The notes beneath the pieces are model-generated. The model was not told where the DNA came from. It did not search any database and worked only from the letters and a program-made list of their open reading frames with translations. Shown here in pieces: positions 36,241-48,100 of a stretch of DNA of 64,000 nt. Every line of letters starts with the position of its first letter. Position 1 is the first letter of the stretch. The translations under genes and the position numbers were made by a program. The stretch is from Sinohyriopsis cumingii (taxonomy: Eukaryota > Mollusca > Bivalvia > Unionida > Unionidae): assembly GCA_028554795.2 (NCBI GenBank), contig CM068826.1, forward strand, positions 103,964,102-104,028,101, written 5' to 3'.

Positions 36241-37300
36241 AAAATATTTATATTACGTACCTACATAGTATTCAGGCAATTCATCTATCAAAGGACATAC
36301 AAATATATGCAATGATTGCATAACTATGTTGGTTGCAAAAGAATTAACAGGCGTACAGAGGGACAGAGTCATGGACCCATTGAAAGAAAAGATGATTACT
36401 CGTGTTCTCTTTCATCTGAGCTTATTGCATTAAGAATATATTGAAGCAAGTATTGTGTTCATCGATAATCGCTAACAAATATGACGTGATCGAATAGCTG
36501 TTATATTATATTTTGATAGATCGTACATTGTTTGCTCGATGTTTAATCACAATTGAAAATATGGTTGTCAATTTACAAATATGATATACCGCAACTGAAA
36601 GGTAATTCAATTATATTACGGAAATAATTGTTCCATTTTTAAGAAGGTGATTTTCCTAATGGTATCAATTATCAACAGGCATAATGGCGAGATAGCATAT
36701 CTAGTACTAATTTTCATGTTCTGGACACAAGATAATGGTTGTCATGGTTCCACACGATTGAGATGTTAAAGATTTTGTTTGTCCAATGGTGTAATTTATT
36801 TGACAATCGATGTTGTTTTTGTTTTCTTTATGACTATTTTGAGGATATAATTTTCGAAGATGCTTCAAATTTCAGACTGGCGGAGCCTTTCATAAATTAC
36901 TTTTCATTTCGTAAAATTCCAAGTGTACCATAGGTTTTGGTAAGGGCATTCACTTGTTATGGCTCTATTTAATTCAAACTTATGCAGAAATTTGTCCATG
37001 GTTATTTGCAGAGATGGGTAATTTTGTTTTCTATTCAAATGCCAGTAGCTACTATTTTATTTGCATTATATTTAATTTGTGCATTTTAAGGCTTTTGATG
37101 CATGAAATATCCGTGCAATATCTTGCAAAATTTGACATTTCTACTAAATGAACATATGGGGAAAAAAACTAGAACGTTTGCAGAGGCACTGCGAACATCG
37201 CCTGTACTCTACAGCACTTGTCTGATGTACTAGTTATACTAGAAATATTCAAGTGAATAGGGTTTTAATTAGTTAAGTCGTTTTGAAGTCAGTTGTTTCA
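36241..37300. other. Gene-free AT-rich DNA
   Basis: No exon, RNA gene or repeat supported. Confidence 0.45.
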
Positions 37301-37900
37301 ATGTTTCTCTAGTTTTTTTTTTTTTAATATTCAACCAGATTTAATAGCACATCAACATCATCTGTCCAATTTAGAAAGGCCTCTATCCCAAAATGCATCT
37401 AGTTAAAGTTGGCCAGTTTTTGTACTGCATTTGCCTTTAGATAAGTTGTTTAAATGTTTTGGGTTTTTTTCTTCTTCGTTTTGTTGTTTGTTTTCCTTTT
37501 TAGTAGTTGTCTTGCACCATGTTTATAAATTTGAAACCATTTGTATCAGATTGATTTTTGTAAAGTTTGGTCAAATTTTGTTAAGCAGTGTTTGATCAGT
37601 CTAGCGTTAATTTGAGCAACAACGGCCATACTTTACCAAAAATGGCCATGATCTGGATACAGTTGAAAGATCTTTGTGCCAAAATGCTCTCTATAATATT
37701 TGGTCAGGTGCTATTTTGCAGCTTTTGTGAAGACGAATTTTGAAGGCTTCTATATTTTTAGTAACCGTGGCCATATTTTAGAACGGTTCAGCATTAGTTG
37801 CATGACTTGATAAAATTATGCTGAAATGCTGTCTGTAAAATTTGATACAATTCAGCTGTTCCTTTTTTTAAGAAGAAAGTATTTAAAAATCACTTTTTAT
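37301..37900. repeat. Another degenerate tandem repeat
   Basis: The phrases ggccatattttagaacggtt and ggccatactttaccaaaaat, and aaaatgctctctataatatt and aaatgctgtctgtaaaattt, recur about 130-150 bp apart. A weaker copy with the same word order sits at about 58600-58760 upstream of RPL38, so the family is dispersed. Confidence 0.5.
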
Positions 37901-40293
37901 TTCATTTATAGTGACATTGATCATATCGGACGACGGATCGGTACCTTTTGGACAGGAGCTGCCCGTACATATAGGCGAACTAGGTGGTTGCCTAAGGTGC
38001 CAAATTTGAGGAGCGGGTGCGGAAGGGGCAATTTAATGGTTCACCTGATACGCCAGTTGTTAGCAGCTATTCCATTGTCACCCCTGCTTATGGGGTAGAC
38101 TAAGATATATACACCCTAGGCCGATACATCAGCCCTTCACCCGTGATGATATTGATTTTCGGGTGAGAGGCTGATATCACCTATTCCTTAAAAGCTGCAA
38201 TTATCTGCAGCCAAATTCGATTGCACACATCGATGTATATTTTATACACTTACCAGTATTTATTGTGGCTGTGCAGCTACCGTCGGCTGAAAGGTTCTTT
38301 TGGTGTCAGGTAGATTATATTTCCTGAGCAAATTACGTTTGGTGACTTGTAAATCCACATGGAATAGCACAACTATCTGACCTGTGGCCATTTTTAATTT
38401 CGCGCTTGATATGGCTGTTACAAATTACCGGTTTGTGTCTAAAGTGTATGCGGGTTTGTTCCGTAATGATTTGTATGCAGCAAAAATGCATATTTTAATG
38501 AACAGATGACATCAGACCCACAACATCGTCCATCATATTTGTGGGGTTGATTTATCGGACTAGTATACATCCTGAAAAACAAATCTATGTGGTCGTGAGT
38601 TTAACAAAAATATAGCGAGAGTTTCCTCCAACTTTTTAACCCAATTTTTTGGGACATTTATGACGAGGTGTGAGATTAGAGCGTGTTGCCTATTTAAAAG
38701 TTGGAATTCGGCAAAACCGTGCGGCGTAGGATTACTACAAGGTCGAGCAAACTTAAACAACCTTACATCGAACCCTACCTGCATAAAATCGATCCTGACT
38801 ATTTATCTTCTCGGAAATTACGATTATAACTTTAATTATGTCTTAATTCGTTGAGAGAAAAGATGATACAGCATTGATGAAATATAACTTGGTACTCTCC
38901 ATTTGCACTGTTAGTCACATGACTACCTAAAAATTGCAGCCTACACGTCCCTGATAGCAGAGAGTCAATAGTCATGTGTTCCCCCCAAAAAAACTTTCTA
39001 ATATTGTCGTACAAAAATACAATCGAAAAAATTAAAGAAAGCAACGCAATTGTTTTATAAAGTAGCTAAGGATAAATAATTTTCAAAATATTTGCTCGGA
39101 GTAAAAAGACCTAAAATCCTTTTGCTGTCGCAGCAACCAGGAAAATGCCATATTCGGTACCTATGCAAAAAGCAGTAGTCATATGATACTAACAAAAACT
39201 GCAATGACGTGCTCTTCTTAACGACACACGGTACTAATTATATGGAATATTGGGAACCAGCCTGGAAATGGGTGGACATAAAATGGAGTATATATGGGTT
39301 TGGCTGACAAGGATTGGTTAATAATGTAAGTTATGTTTTAGGGAAAATAATCTTTTGAGAGCTTATCCTAGTTGTAAGTGACAATAAATGGAGACATTGT
39401 TTTATTGATTGAATTTCAGTCCTTTAACAGTCTAGAGTTTGGAACACTCATTTCTAAAATTATCACCCGACTCTTTGGTGCGGAATTAAAAGCACATGAT
39501 TCAAACACATGCAGGTCCAGAAAATGCCGCGGCTCATATCCTTTCCTATACACAGAAGCTGGCATCCAGGTTTCATCTATACTAGTAAATATAAATTTGA
39601 TCATGAGTACTCAGAAATTTTAAGTTATTGAATTTTTAATACCATGGTGTTTGCATAGGTTTACTGTGGGAACTGAATTAGTACCGTGAGTTCTCAATGG
39701 ATCGGGCTTTCTCCATGCACAGGATTAAGATTGTTACCAACCTCCGTGAGAGAGATTTACCAGGAAGACAACTCCATTGCTATGAAACTTTTAAATAAAT
39801 CATTCATGCATGAAATGTGTGCCACTCTGACTAGTCTTTCCATACTGCGGTTACCAGTAAAGTATTAATTAGTTAGACTAAACTGCATAGGTTTCAACTT
39901 AGGGAACAAAAACTATTGCAATAGAATTAACTGAAAAAGAACAAGATCAGTACAGGAAATAGTAGATGCGAGGAACCACGATCAAATTCCAAGACAATAT
40001 CATGCCTACAGCTCGAGTTAATGGCTGTAACACTTTTAATACAAGGACTAGACACGTGCATTAAAGTCCCAATGCCGCAGTTACTTGCAAGAAGTGTAAT
40101 ATGCATAAACATTTGAATAATAATGAATCTTTGACGACATTAGTCCCAAACATCGCTGGGTTCCATTAAAATCATATAATATCGACGTTTGTTCAGATTA
40201 TCAGTCACGTAATTTCTCCCTGCCATTTTCTACATGTGTACGAATGAATCCGATGCTGATCGGCAACATCCGTGGGTGATCCGATTTCAGTCC
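37901..40293. other. Gene-free AT-rich DNA
   Basis: No gene supported. The minus strand of 39416-39604 and the plus strand near 38660-38770 contain B box-like words (tcgaaccctacc near 38769) that may be worn SINE pieces; this is not firm enough to annotate separately. Confidence 0.35.
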
Positions 40294-40390
40294 AAAGCTG
40301 GCACACAAGATTTTATGACGTTCCCGTTGTAAATAAAAGCTAACACACAAGATTTTATGACGTCCCCGTTGTAAATAAAAGCTAACACAA
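40294..40390. repeat. 42 bp tandem duplication
   Basis: Two and a bit units of 42 bp: aaagct starts at 40294, 40336 and 40378, within acacacaagattttatgacg plus tccccgttgtaaat. The units are nearly identical, so the duplication is recent. Confidence 0.92.
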
Positions 40391-40769
40391 CACACACTAC
40401 GTCGGTTTGTCTTCAGCCCAAGTTCCACATTCATTGTATATTGTTCCTACTCAGATGATCATCAATATTCAGCAGTCTTATTTATATCTAATGCACACTT
40501 CTTCGTCTCAGATGCGCAAAAAAAAATATAACGGGCCTGCCTCTCTCCATTCCTTCTAAAATCAATTTGTGGGTCACGTGTTATTTGATTAGTCACGAAG
40601 GGAATTAGTCGAATTTATCATATCACTACTGGAGAAATCCGGAGAAAAGATCGGTTTTAAGAGCGACTTCGTTGATTGAATTAGGGGTCCTCTAAATTAT
40701 AAACTGAATATTTGAACGGTTTAAACCAAAGATCTTAATTATTTCAAAGGTTAGTTATGTCAGCTTGTG

Positions 40770-40770
<1 letters not shown>

Positions 40771-40848
<78 letters not shown>
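40771..40848. repeat. (TA)n microsatellite
   Basis: About 39 perfect TA units. It lies in gene-free DNA. Confidence 0.98.
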
Positions 40849-40853
<5 letters not shown>

Positions 40854-41134
40854 ACAAATCATTTCTTTTCTTCCAATCTTGAGTTAGATTGTCGGAATTG
40901 TGAAATGTATGATAAACGGCGGCATTTGGGGCTTCATCCTTTCAGTGGGCTCGAAATAACATACGGGTAAGGTCTTTTGCACACGTGCTTCCTACAGGCA
41001 AGCTTCGTGTAAAAACATAGGTCTTTTTAACAAATGGATTTACAAAATACCTGAAGGATGCAGTTCCATATTTAATGCTAATATTGTCAGACACGTTTGC
41101 TCGATTTATACTTTAAACACTGGGTGCTTATGCT

Positions 41135-41373
41135 GTTGTTGTTGTTGGGTTTAACGCCATTTTTCAGCACACGATAGGCTATGCATGGCGGCCAGTATTA
41201 ATGGTGGAGGAAGAACCCTGGAAAACCCCGGGAAGAACCACCGACCCACGAGAAGCTACTGGCAAGCTTTCTCACAAACCCACATTGGCCGAATCCTAGA
41301 CTCGAACCCACGCAGACAGAGGTGAGATGGCAGTGATCCGTAACGGAGAGCGCTTTAGACCACTCGGGGCCCC
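41135..41373 (-). repeat. SINE-2, full length with 13 bp target duplication
   Basis: On the minus strand it starts gggccccgagtggtctaaag, has the B box gggttcgagtctaggattcg, the ggccaatgtgggtttgtgag and gaagctact-type body (plus strand gagaagctactggcaagctt), and ends in the (CAA)n tail, read as (GTT)n at 41135-41147. Perfect direct repeats gggtgcttatgct flank it at 41122-41134 and 41374-41386. Confidence 0.95.
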
Positions 41374-41386
41374 GGGTGCTTATGCT

Positions 41387-41949
41387 AGTTTATTAGTAAA
41401 TGCCAACGGTAGGCAATTATTGTTTCATGTCCTTCTCACCATAGCGAATGGCACGTCATTAGTCACCGTTTTCAACCTTTTCACTTTATAGGATTGTTAA
41501 GGCTTTCATTGTGGAAAAGGACCCTGTAATGATGATGAACTGAAGTCTTCAGCGTGAAAAGGAAATCTGAACGAAAAAACCCGATGATATGTATTTGTTA
41601 AAAAGTTTCACTGTAATTTAGAAATTTGAGTATCGCCGTAATTTCTGCAGGAAAAATGAGAGTTTGATCTGTAACCGGCTTTAGACAGTGATGTAATAAC
41701 AGCTGCAACTCTGTCTCCATTTTTCACTATACAGGGACATATGATTTAGTTAATTTAATTTAACCCAAAAGGGATCGATATGGGACTTTTTAAATTCTCA
41801 AAGATCCAATAATATTTGGGGGGAATACTAGTAATTGATAATTCTACAATCTTAGCAGGACTGACTTTTGCCGCTTTCAGAGGACGATGAATTCATATGC
41901 CAAACGGAAAGGTGAAATTAAATTAGTTTCCGACCGTTCATGAATAGGC
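41387..41949. other. Gene-free DNA
   Basis: Nothing supported between two SINE-2 copies. Confidence 0.45.
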
Positions 41950-42102
41950 GTTGTTTCGGTCTAACACCATTATCACAATAATGGACTACATATGGCGACT
42001 AACTGGTGGAGGAAGACCCCAGGAAAACTACGGTAAGAACCACCGTCCCCCACCCCCTGGCAGGCGGACACAGGTGATATGGCACTGATCTGATCACAGA
42101 AA
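41950..42102 (-). repeat. SINE-2, decayed fragment
   Basis: The plus strand shows tctaacaccattatcacaat, actggtggaggaagacccca and taagaaccaccgtccc, matching the 3' and middle parts of SINE-2 in reverse. It lacks the (CAA)n tail and a clean tRNA head. It is older than the copy at 41135. Confidence 0.8.
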
Positions 42103-43440
42103 CGCATAGGTACCATTTGATAAATTTAACCAATGAAGCATTACCAATATAGCGTGAGCAGACTAGTTCTTATTCAGGCAGATCAAAACAAAGGCCAATG
42201 CTTGTAACCATAAAGAGAACAGAAAAGTAATTTTGCTCATTCATAGATCACACACTTTGCACTGTACAAATAGTTTGTACCTTTCGATCACCAACAAGGG
42301 GCTGAATATTAATAAATAACTAGCGTATTTAGATAACATAAACGAAAATGTCGCATTTCATTGTCAGGAAAATTAGATAACACTTCTTTTGACAAGTTGA
42401 ACAGTTAAACATGATTCAAATACAAGAGGGGACCCCATCTAGAACGAGAGAGGATCTTGGTATTGGGCTACTCAGTTTTTTTTTTAGCAAGCTGATATCA
42501 AGAATCATAAATAGTAATGGAGATAGGTCAATTCAATCAAAAATTATACCTAAAAGGAAATGACCTTTAAAAGGCACAATTAACAGGACAGTCGCCTACC
42601 AAAGCGCATCCAATTATGCTTAACGATTGCAAAACTGTGTTTATTACCAGACAACATCCATGTCAAGGGCGACAACTCTGTTCAAAGTATAGATGAGGAA
42701 GCAAAACCATAAAATTCAAGATCTCGAGAAGATAAAGGAAACATCAAATAGCGTTTTCTATTGTGACGTCAGCGACATTACCTCACAAGTTTTAGTCATT
42801 ACCTTTTATTATGACAGACCAGTTTGATTGGTATTATAATCCTTAATCTTGACTAACGACAAGATCTATATACCAGACTATTTTAAGAAGCCAGTCGCTC
42901 ATCGAACATAAAAGCCACTGACCATTGTCATGCTAAAGTATTCTAAAATAGGTCCATCAAAATTGAACCTGAAAATATAGCCTTTAAAAGGTATACCCGC
43001 ATTATGCAATTCAAGTACCAAACGGCTTCCAAATATATGCTGCTTTAAAGTGTGAACTGATGTACAGAAAAGTGGATTACTACTTGACTTCTGCATCTTG
43101 AAAATGTAAATTTATTGGGTTTCATGACCATAACTGCAGTATAATAAGGTGCCTTATAGTGAGGACCACTGAAGCTTGAACTGGAAATTTATATCTATTT
43201 TTACTTCCGCATGAATAGAGAAAATAAGAAAGCAAATGTGTACTACAATGACGAGAAATTACGTAACATATCCAGAATTTACGATATCTGCACTTATTGT
43301 AGTCTCGTGCAGATCTCTGCATATTGATCACGAGTTTACAACTTTGAGGAATGACAATGCATAACAAGAGTCCCTCGAATGATATTAAATTATACTGATT
43401 GAAAGAATTTCCAGAATTCAAGACCATTTTTTCCCCCCTT
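42103..43440. other. Gene-free DNA
   Basis: No exon supported. Minus-strand frames at 42899-43096 and 43122-43427 have no recognisable domain and sit beside degenerate repeat DNA. Confidence 0.4.
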
Positions 43441-44850
43441 AAACTACCAGAGTTGAAACCAGACCAATATTTTTCAGCGACAAGATGTTCAAATTAGCTG
43501 CAGTGGCAGCTATGTTGATGCACAATTAGCACCATTTTCATTTAGGAGCAACAATGTATTACTAGAAGTCTAATGGTGAAAACCTCATGCTGATAAACTT
43601 GCCCTTTTGAAGGAGTTGCCACAATATATTTAAGAAAGCAATTGAAAGTTAGTCATTTTCATTTAGGACCAACCAGACACCACATGAACTCTGATGATGA
43701 AAAAACAGGTCAAAATGCCTTTTTATGCAAGAGTAGTGAAATCAAGATTTTCAAGAAGGCTGTCATGGCAACATGTTGGGCATCAGATCAGCATATTTTA
43801 ATTTAGGATCAAAATTTTTTTTACAAGAATTCTTTTATTGGAAATCCCATGCTGATATGAACATTGAATCATATATTGTAATAATAACAAGACATTCAAG
43901 TTGGCCAATACGGCAGCTGTATTAGGCACCATTTTTATTAAAGGACTTACTAGACATCACCTGGTGAAAAACACCACATCAATATGACATTCCATTCTGG
44001 TGTAGTAGTGGTTGCTATATTTAACTGCAGATTGGCACCATTTTCATTAAGGACTAAACTAGACATTTCAAGTCTTTCAGTACAAGTCTCGTTTTGATCC
44101 AAACATGCATCCAGAAAGTGTAGCAGCAACAATAACAAGGATATTCAGGATGATCTGGTCATCATATTGGACAAAAGATCAGCATCATTTTCTTCAAAGC
44201 CTAACTAGACATAATTGTAAATCTTCTTAGTGAAAATCTCATGTCGTATACGACCATCCATTCAGAAAGAGTAGTGATTACAAGATTTTCAAGATACGCA
44301 GTGTGGGAACACTAATGGACATCAGATCAGGACCATTCTCACTGAAGACCATGGACATCATAAGCTTTGTTGCGAAAATCTTCACATCAATATGACTTCC
44401 TGTCCAGAGTTGCAGTAACTATTTTCAAGACTGGACATCAGATCAGCATCCTTTTCATTTAGGACCATCATAAAGTGTGTTGGTGAAAAACCTATGTCAA
44501 TAAGACCTTCCATGTACAAGGTGTACCGATGATTTTCAAAATGACGATTGTGATGGCCATGTTGGATGTCAGATCCACAAAATCTGTATTTAGTACCAAT
44601 TAGACAGCATAATTAGTCTTTTAGTTATAACCCCATGTTGGTATAACTAGCCATTTAGGATAAGTAGCAATAAGATCGTTGCCCCAGTGGCCATACTGGT
44701 TATCAGCTTGGTACCATTTTCATTGAAGACAAACATGACATATAATTAGTCTTTAAGCAAAAGCCCACGTTGATCTGACCATCCATTCAGGAGATCAAGC
44801 AGCACCATTTCCATTGAGGACCAAATTGCACAAGATATGAATTTGTATGT
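43441..44850. repeat. Degenerate tandem repeat, period about 110-145 bp, 3' of RPL38
   Basis: The phrase ggcaccattttcatttaggacc recurs in variants at about 43530, 43653, 43791, 43925, 44035, 44181, 44330, 44448, 44572, 44699 and 44803. Between the copies, variants of aaaatctcatgttgatatga and gataacaagattttcaagat keep their order. About eleven units are present. A stray unit lies in RPL38 intron 3 at 47150-47250. There is no coding frame; it looks like an ancient satellite-like block. Confidence 0.75.
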
Positions 44851-45109
44851 AGTTTTATTGCATCTCTCCAAGGATTAGTGATAACAAACTTGTGCTAATG
44901 GACAGATGAACAATGAATGACACAGATCCTTACAGAAGCCTTTCTGGTCTATGACCAGCAGAACTAAAATATTTTGTATGGTCTTCAAAGAAAATGTTCC
45001 CTAAAAGTGTAATCTTGTATGATAAATTTTGGGCCTATGCTTTTTATTGAGAAGGCTCACAATTTTCGGGATACAAATAAAATGAAACATTTGTCAACTT
45101 CAAGAAACA

Positions 45110-45115
45110 TTTATT
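45110..45115 (-). terminator. RPL38 polyadenylation signal
   Basis: AATAAA on the minus strand starts 10 bases after the RPL38 stop codon, which gives the very short 3'UTR typical of ribosomal protein mRNAs. A second AATAAA at 45043-45048 could serve as an alternative. Confidence 0.75.
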
Positions 45116-45124
45116 TTAGTCACT

Positions 45125-48100
45125 TCATTTTAACTCTTTCACAGCAAGACCTGAAAAGAAAAGAAAAAAATGACAATGTAAAATTTTGAAGGTTAAGTTT
45201 GTAATCTTAAAAATGACAAGATCCTACTCTCCTTCTCTATCAACTTGACACGACACATCCTTATTTTAATTTACAGGCAATCTTACACATGAAACTAATT
45301 CGGTGGGGTGGGCTTATGGGTGTTAGTGGTATGTGTGAATAACTCTTCAAGATTTACCTCTGATCATTGCACCATAAGAACTTGTATCTACTCATTCTTA
45401 GAATACCCCGAGTCACTCCCACCTGTTCCCCATTTAATTTCTTCTCATTCTATTCTACTTCAAAAATTCATTACACAGAGGGGCTCGTTTTCATTGTAGC
45501 TATGCTAAAAAGATTTTGGACCATTATCCCTAAATCTTTAGGATTCTATCTGAGCATTACTTGCTGTTTTTGGCACAAGACCTTTTGTGGGCACCCATCA
45601 GGCATTAAAAAACAATCCAGCGAGAATTTAAAAAAACATACAAAATTGCTCCAGTTACTTTTCAACTCAGCTGATCACATCCCATGCTTTCTGAACAGAA
45701 TGTATTCTTGCAAAAAAAGCAGAAGATCAATTTCACTTGCTGATGGAAATGTCTTACCAAGTTTAATTTGCTTCAGTACTAATCTAATGCACAATTCAAA
45801 ATTATTGATGAAATCTTGAGTGAAAAAAGTGTGAACAGAAGAACAAATGAGGACTCAGATTTCAGGGGAATGGTTAAATTAGGATGAAAAATTAAAATCC
45901 CAGAACTGACAGCTCCTGACCCGAGTCTGATTATAATTACAGGCGCACGAGTCATGGATTTATTAGTGTCCAGAAAAAAATAATCATGTTTCCAGCATTA
46001 TATTCTTTGAAACAGTTGCAGACTACAGCAGTTTTCAACTAAGAGAAACATGATCTGAAGAGCAGGCAAGGTAGCTGTTCCATAGTCAGACTTCACAATG
46101 ACTGAATCAAAACTTGTAATGTTAGAAAAGTGAATATTCATTGTCAAAATTATTATATACCATGACAAGAATGCCTGTTAAAGTCATACATGTCTGAATA
46201 TCCTGAATAAAGAAACCGGAAGGGTATTTGCAACACCTGTTTATTCTAAACAAACCAACTCTTTGAGCAAGTTGTGACAAGTGGGCCCCATGATTTCCTT
46301 TTCAAGAATCAATATTACACCCTAACTGGTTTACCTGTTCATGCCTGTCCATTTACTACAAATAAGAAATAAAGTGTACCTGGGACCATACTAATTAATG
46401 GGACACAAGTCAGAACTGAAATCGTTATCATTGTGTGATGGGTCCCTCCAATAGTTGCCTATCAAAAACAATAATGGCGCTGTATCAGCAAATGGCAGGA
46501 AAATAAATGTATACTTGTTATTTTCCAAGTAAATTAGTCTTTACTTCATAATTTAGAAGAAAATCGGTTTAACAAACCACCTATCCACTGTGGTTCTATT
46601 GAGACAGACTTGGTGTGGTGCTTCACACCACAGCAATACAAGTAGGAATTTAGTACCATGGCAACTGGGGTAAACAGCCTTGCAAAAGGGATGGAACACT
46701 GTAAGGGGGACTGTCTTCGCATGCCATTTCTTGGAGTTTGAGGTAATTTTTGGGGTGGTGGGATTGGGTGGTGCTGAAAGCAACACTTGCTTGGGACACC
46801 ATTATGTTTAACACGAACTTGCATTGGCCCTGTTCAAGGACATGCCATGTTCTTGCTCCCATTAGTAACCTCTTGTGATATACATTAAGTGCATTAGGGC
46901 TATTCCACATCTCTGAGCCTCCAGGGCATTATTCTGAACATAAAATATTCTAAGTTAATTACAACTACAGGAACAATGAAATCTTTACAATAAAATCACA
47001 TCTTATCAATTATATTCATGAGTAAAGAATGAACAGACTTTCAATAACTCGAGTGTGTCAATAACTATTATTTTAATAATCTGCTAAGTAAGCCATATAG
47101 ACCGAATCATTCTTTTTGTACTGAGATGTGTCAAATTCCAACAATCTTTTAGTGAAAACCACATGTTAATATAATCTTCCACTCAGGAGTACTGACAAAA
47201 TTTACCATCCATTCAGGAAGAGTAGAGATAACAAGATTTTCAATATTCAAACCTGTAAGCTTGCTTCTGCTCTTTCAAGCTTATTATTCTTTTGCAGAAA
47301 TATATCAGCTGCTTTCATGGAAAGACACAAAAAAAATTATATAGTTTATAACTGGAAAAATGTACATATTTCTGTACCTGGTGGAAGTGACTGCCTCAAC
47401 TTCTCAGCCTTTTCCCTGTCATTGATGACCAGGGTGTAAAGATATCGGCTGCAGCGGACCTTGAATTTCACATTGTCTTTATTCTTCTTAATCTTTACAG
47501 CTGCAAAAAGTAGATAAATTTATATTGGGATGAATATTCACAATTTCATAAAAATTCTGTGTGACAAAAATATCTCTTGCTATAAAATCCAAACCCTATA
47601 TAACAAAATGCTAATAAAGGATTAACTCTGTTTAGCCCAACACATTATTTATATAACACTATTTAAAAATTCTGACAATGGACAGTAACTCAAAGACAGC
47701 AAACTCTTAATAATATACATGTACATACATACAGACACATATTCGCTTATAAGACAAGTCTAACTGCAAAATGTAAAGACACAGATCTGCCATAAAATAG
47801 TGTGCTGTTTTATCTGGGTCTGTCCAATTTGTTTGGAGTCATTAGTAGAACAAACAACAAATGGAAAATCTGGGTCAATGTTGCATGCAGCTGACTTGAT
47901 TTATAAGCAAGTAATAATAGTCCACTGTGTTGTGGTGTGAAAGTAACTTGTTTGGTAAACAGATGGGTAGATTAACATGGGTGAAATAGGCCGACCAAAA
48001 TCAACTATCCATGTAACCACTTTATTGAGAAAGAATGCTGCTGTCACAGAATTAGGCAAAAAAATAACTTGGTTTTGCCTTAGAACTATTCAACTATTTT

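Noticed and set aside
45308-45819. 150-codon plus-strand frame in RPL38 intron 3
   Set aside because: Antisense in an intron, no recognisable domain, no splice sites.
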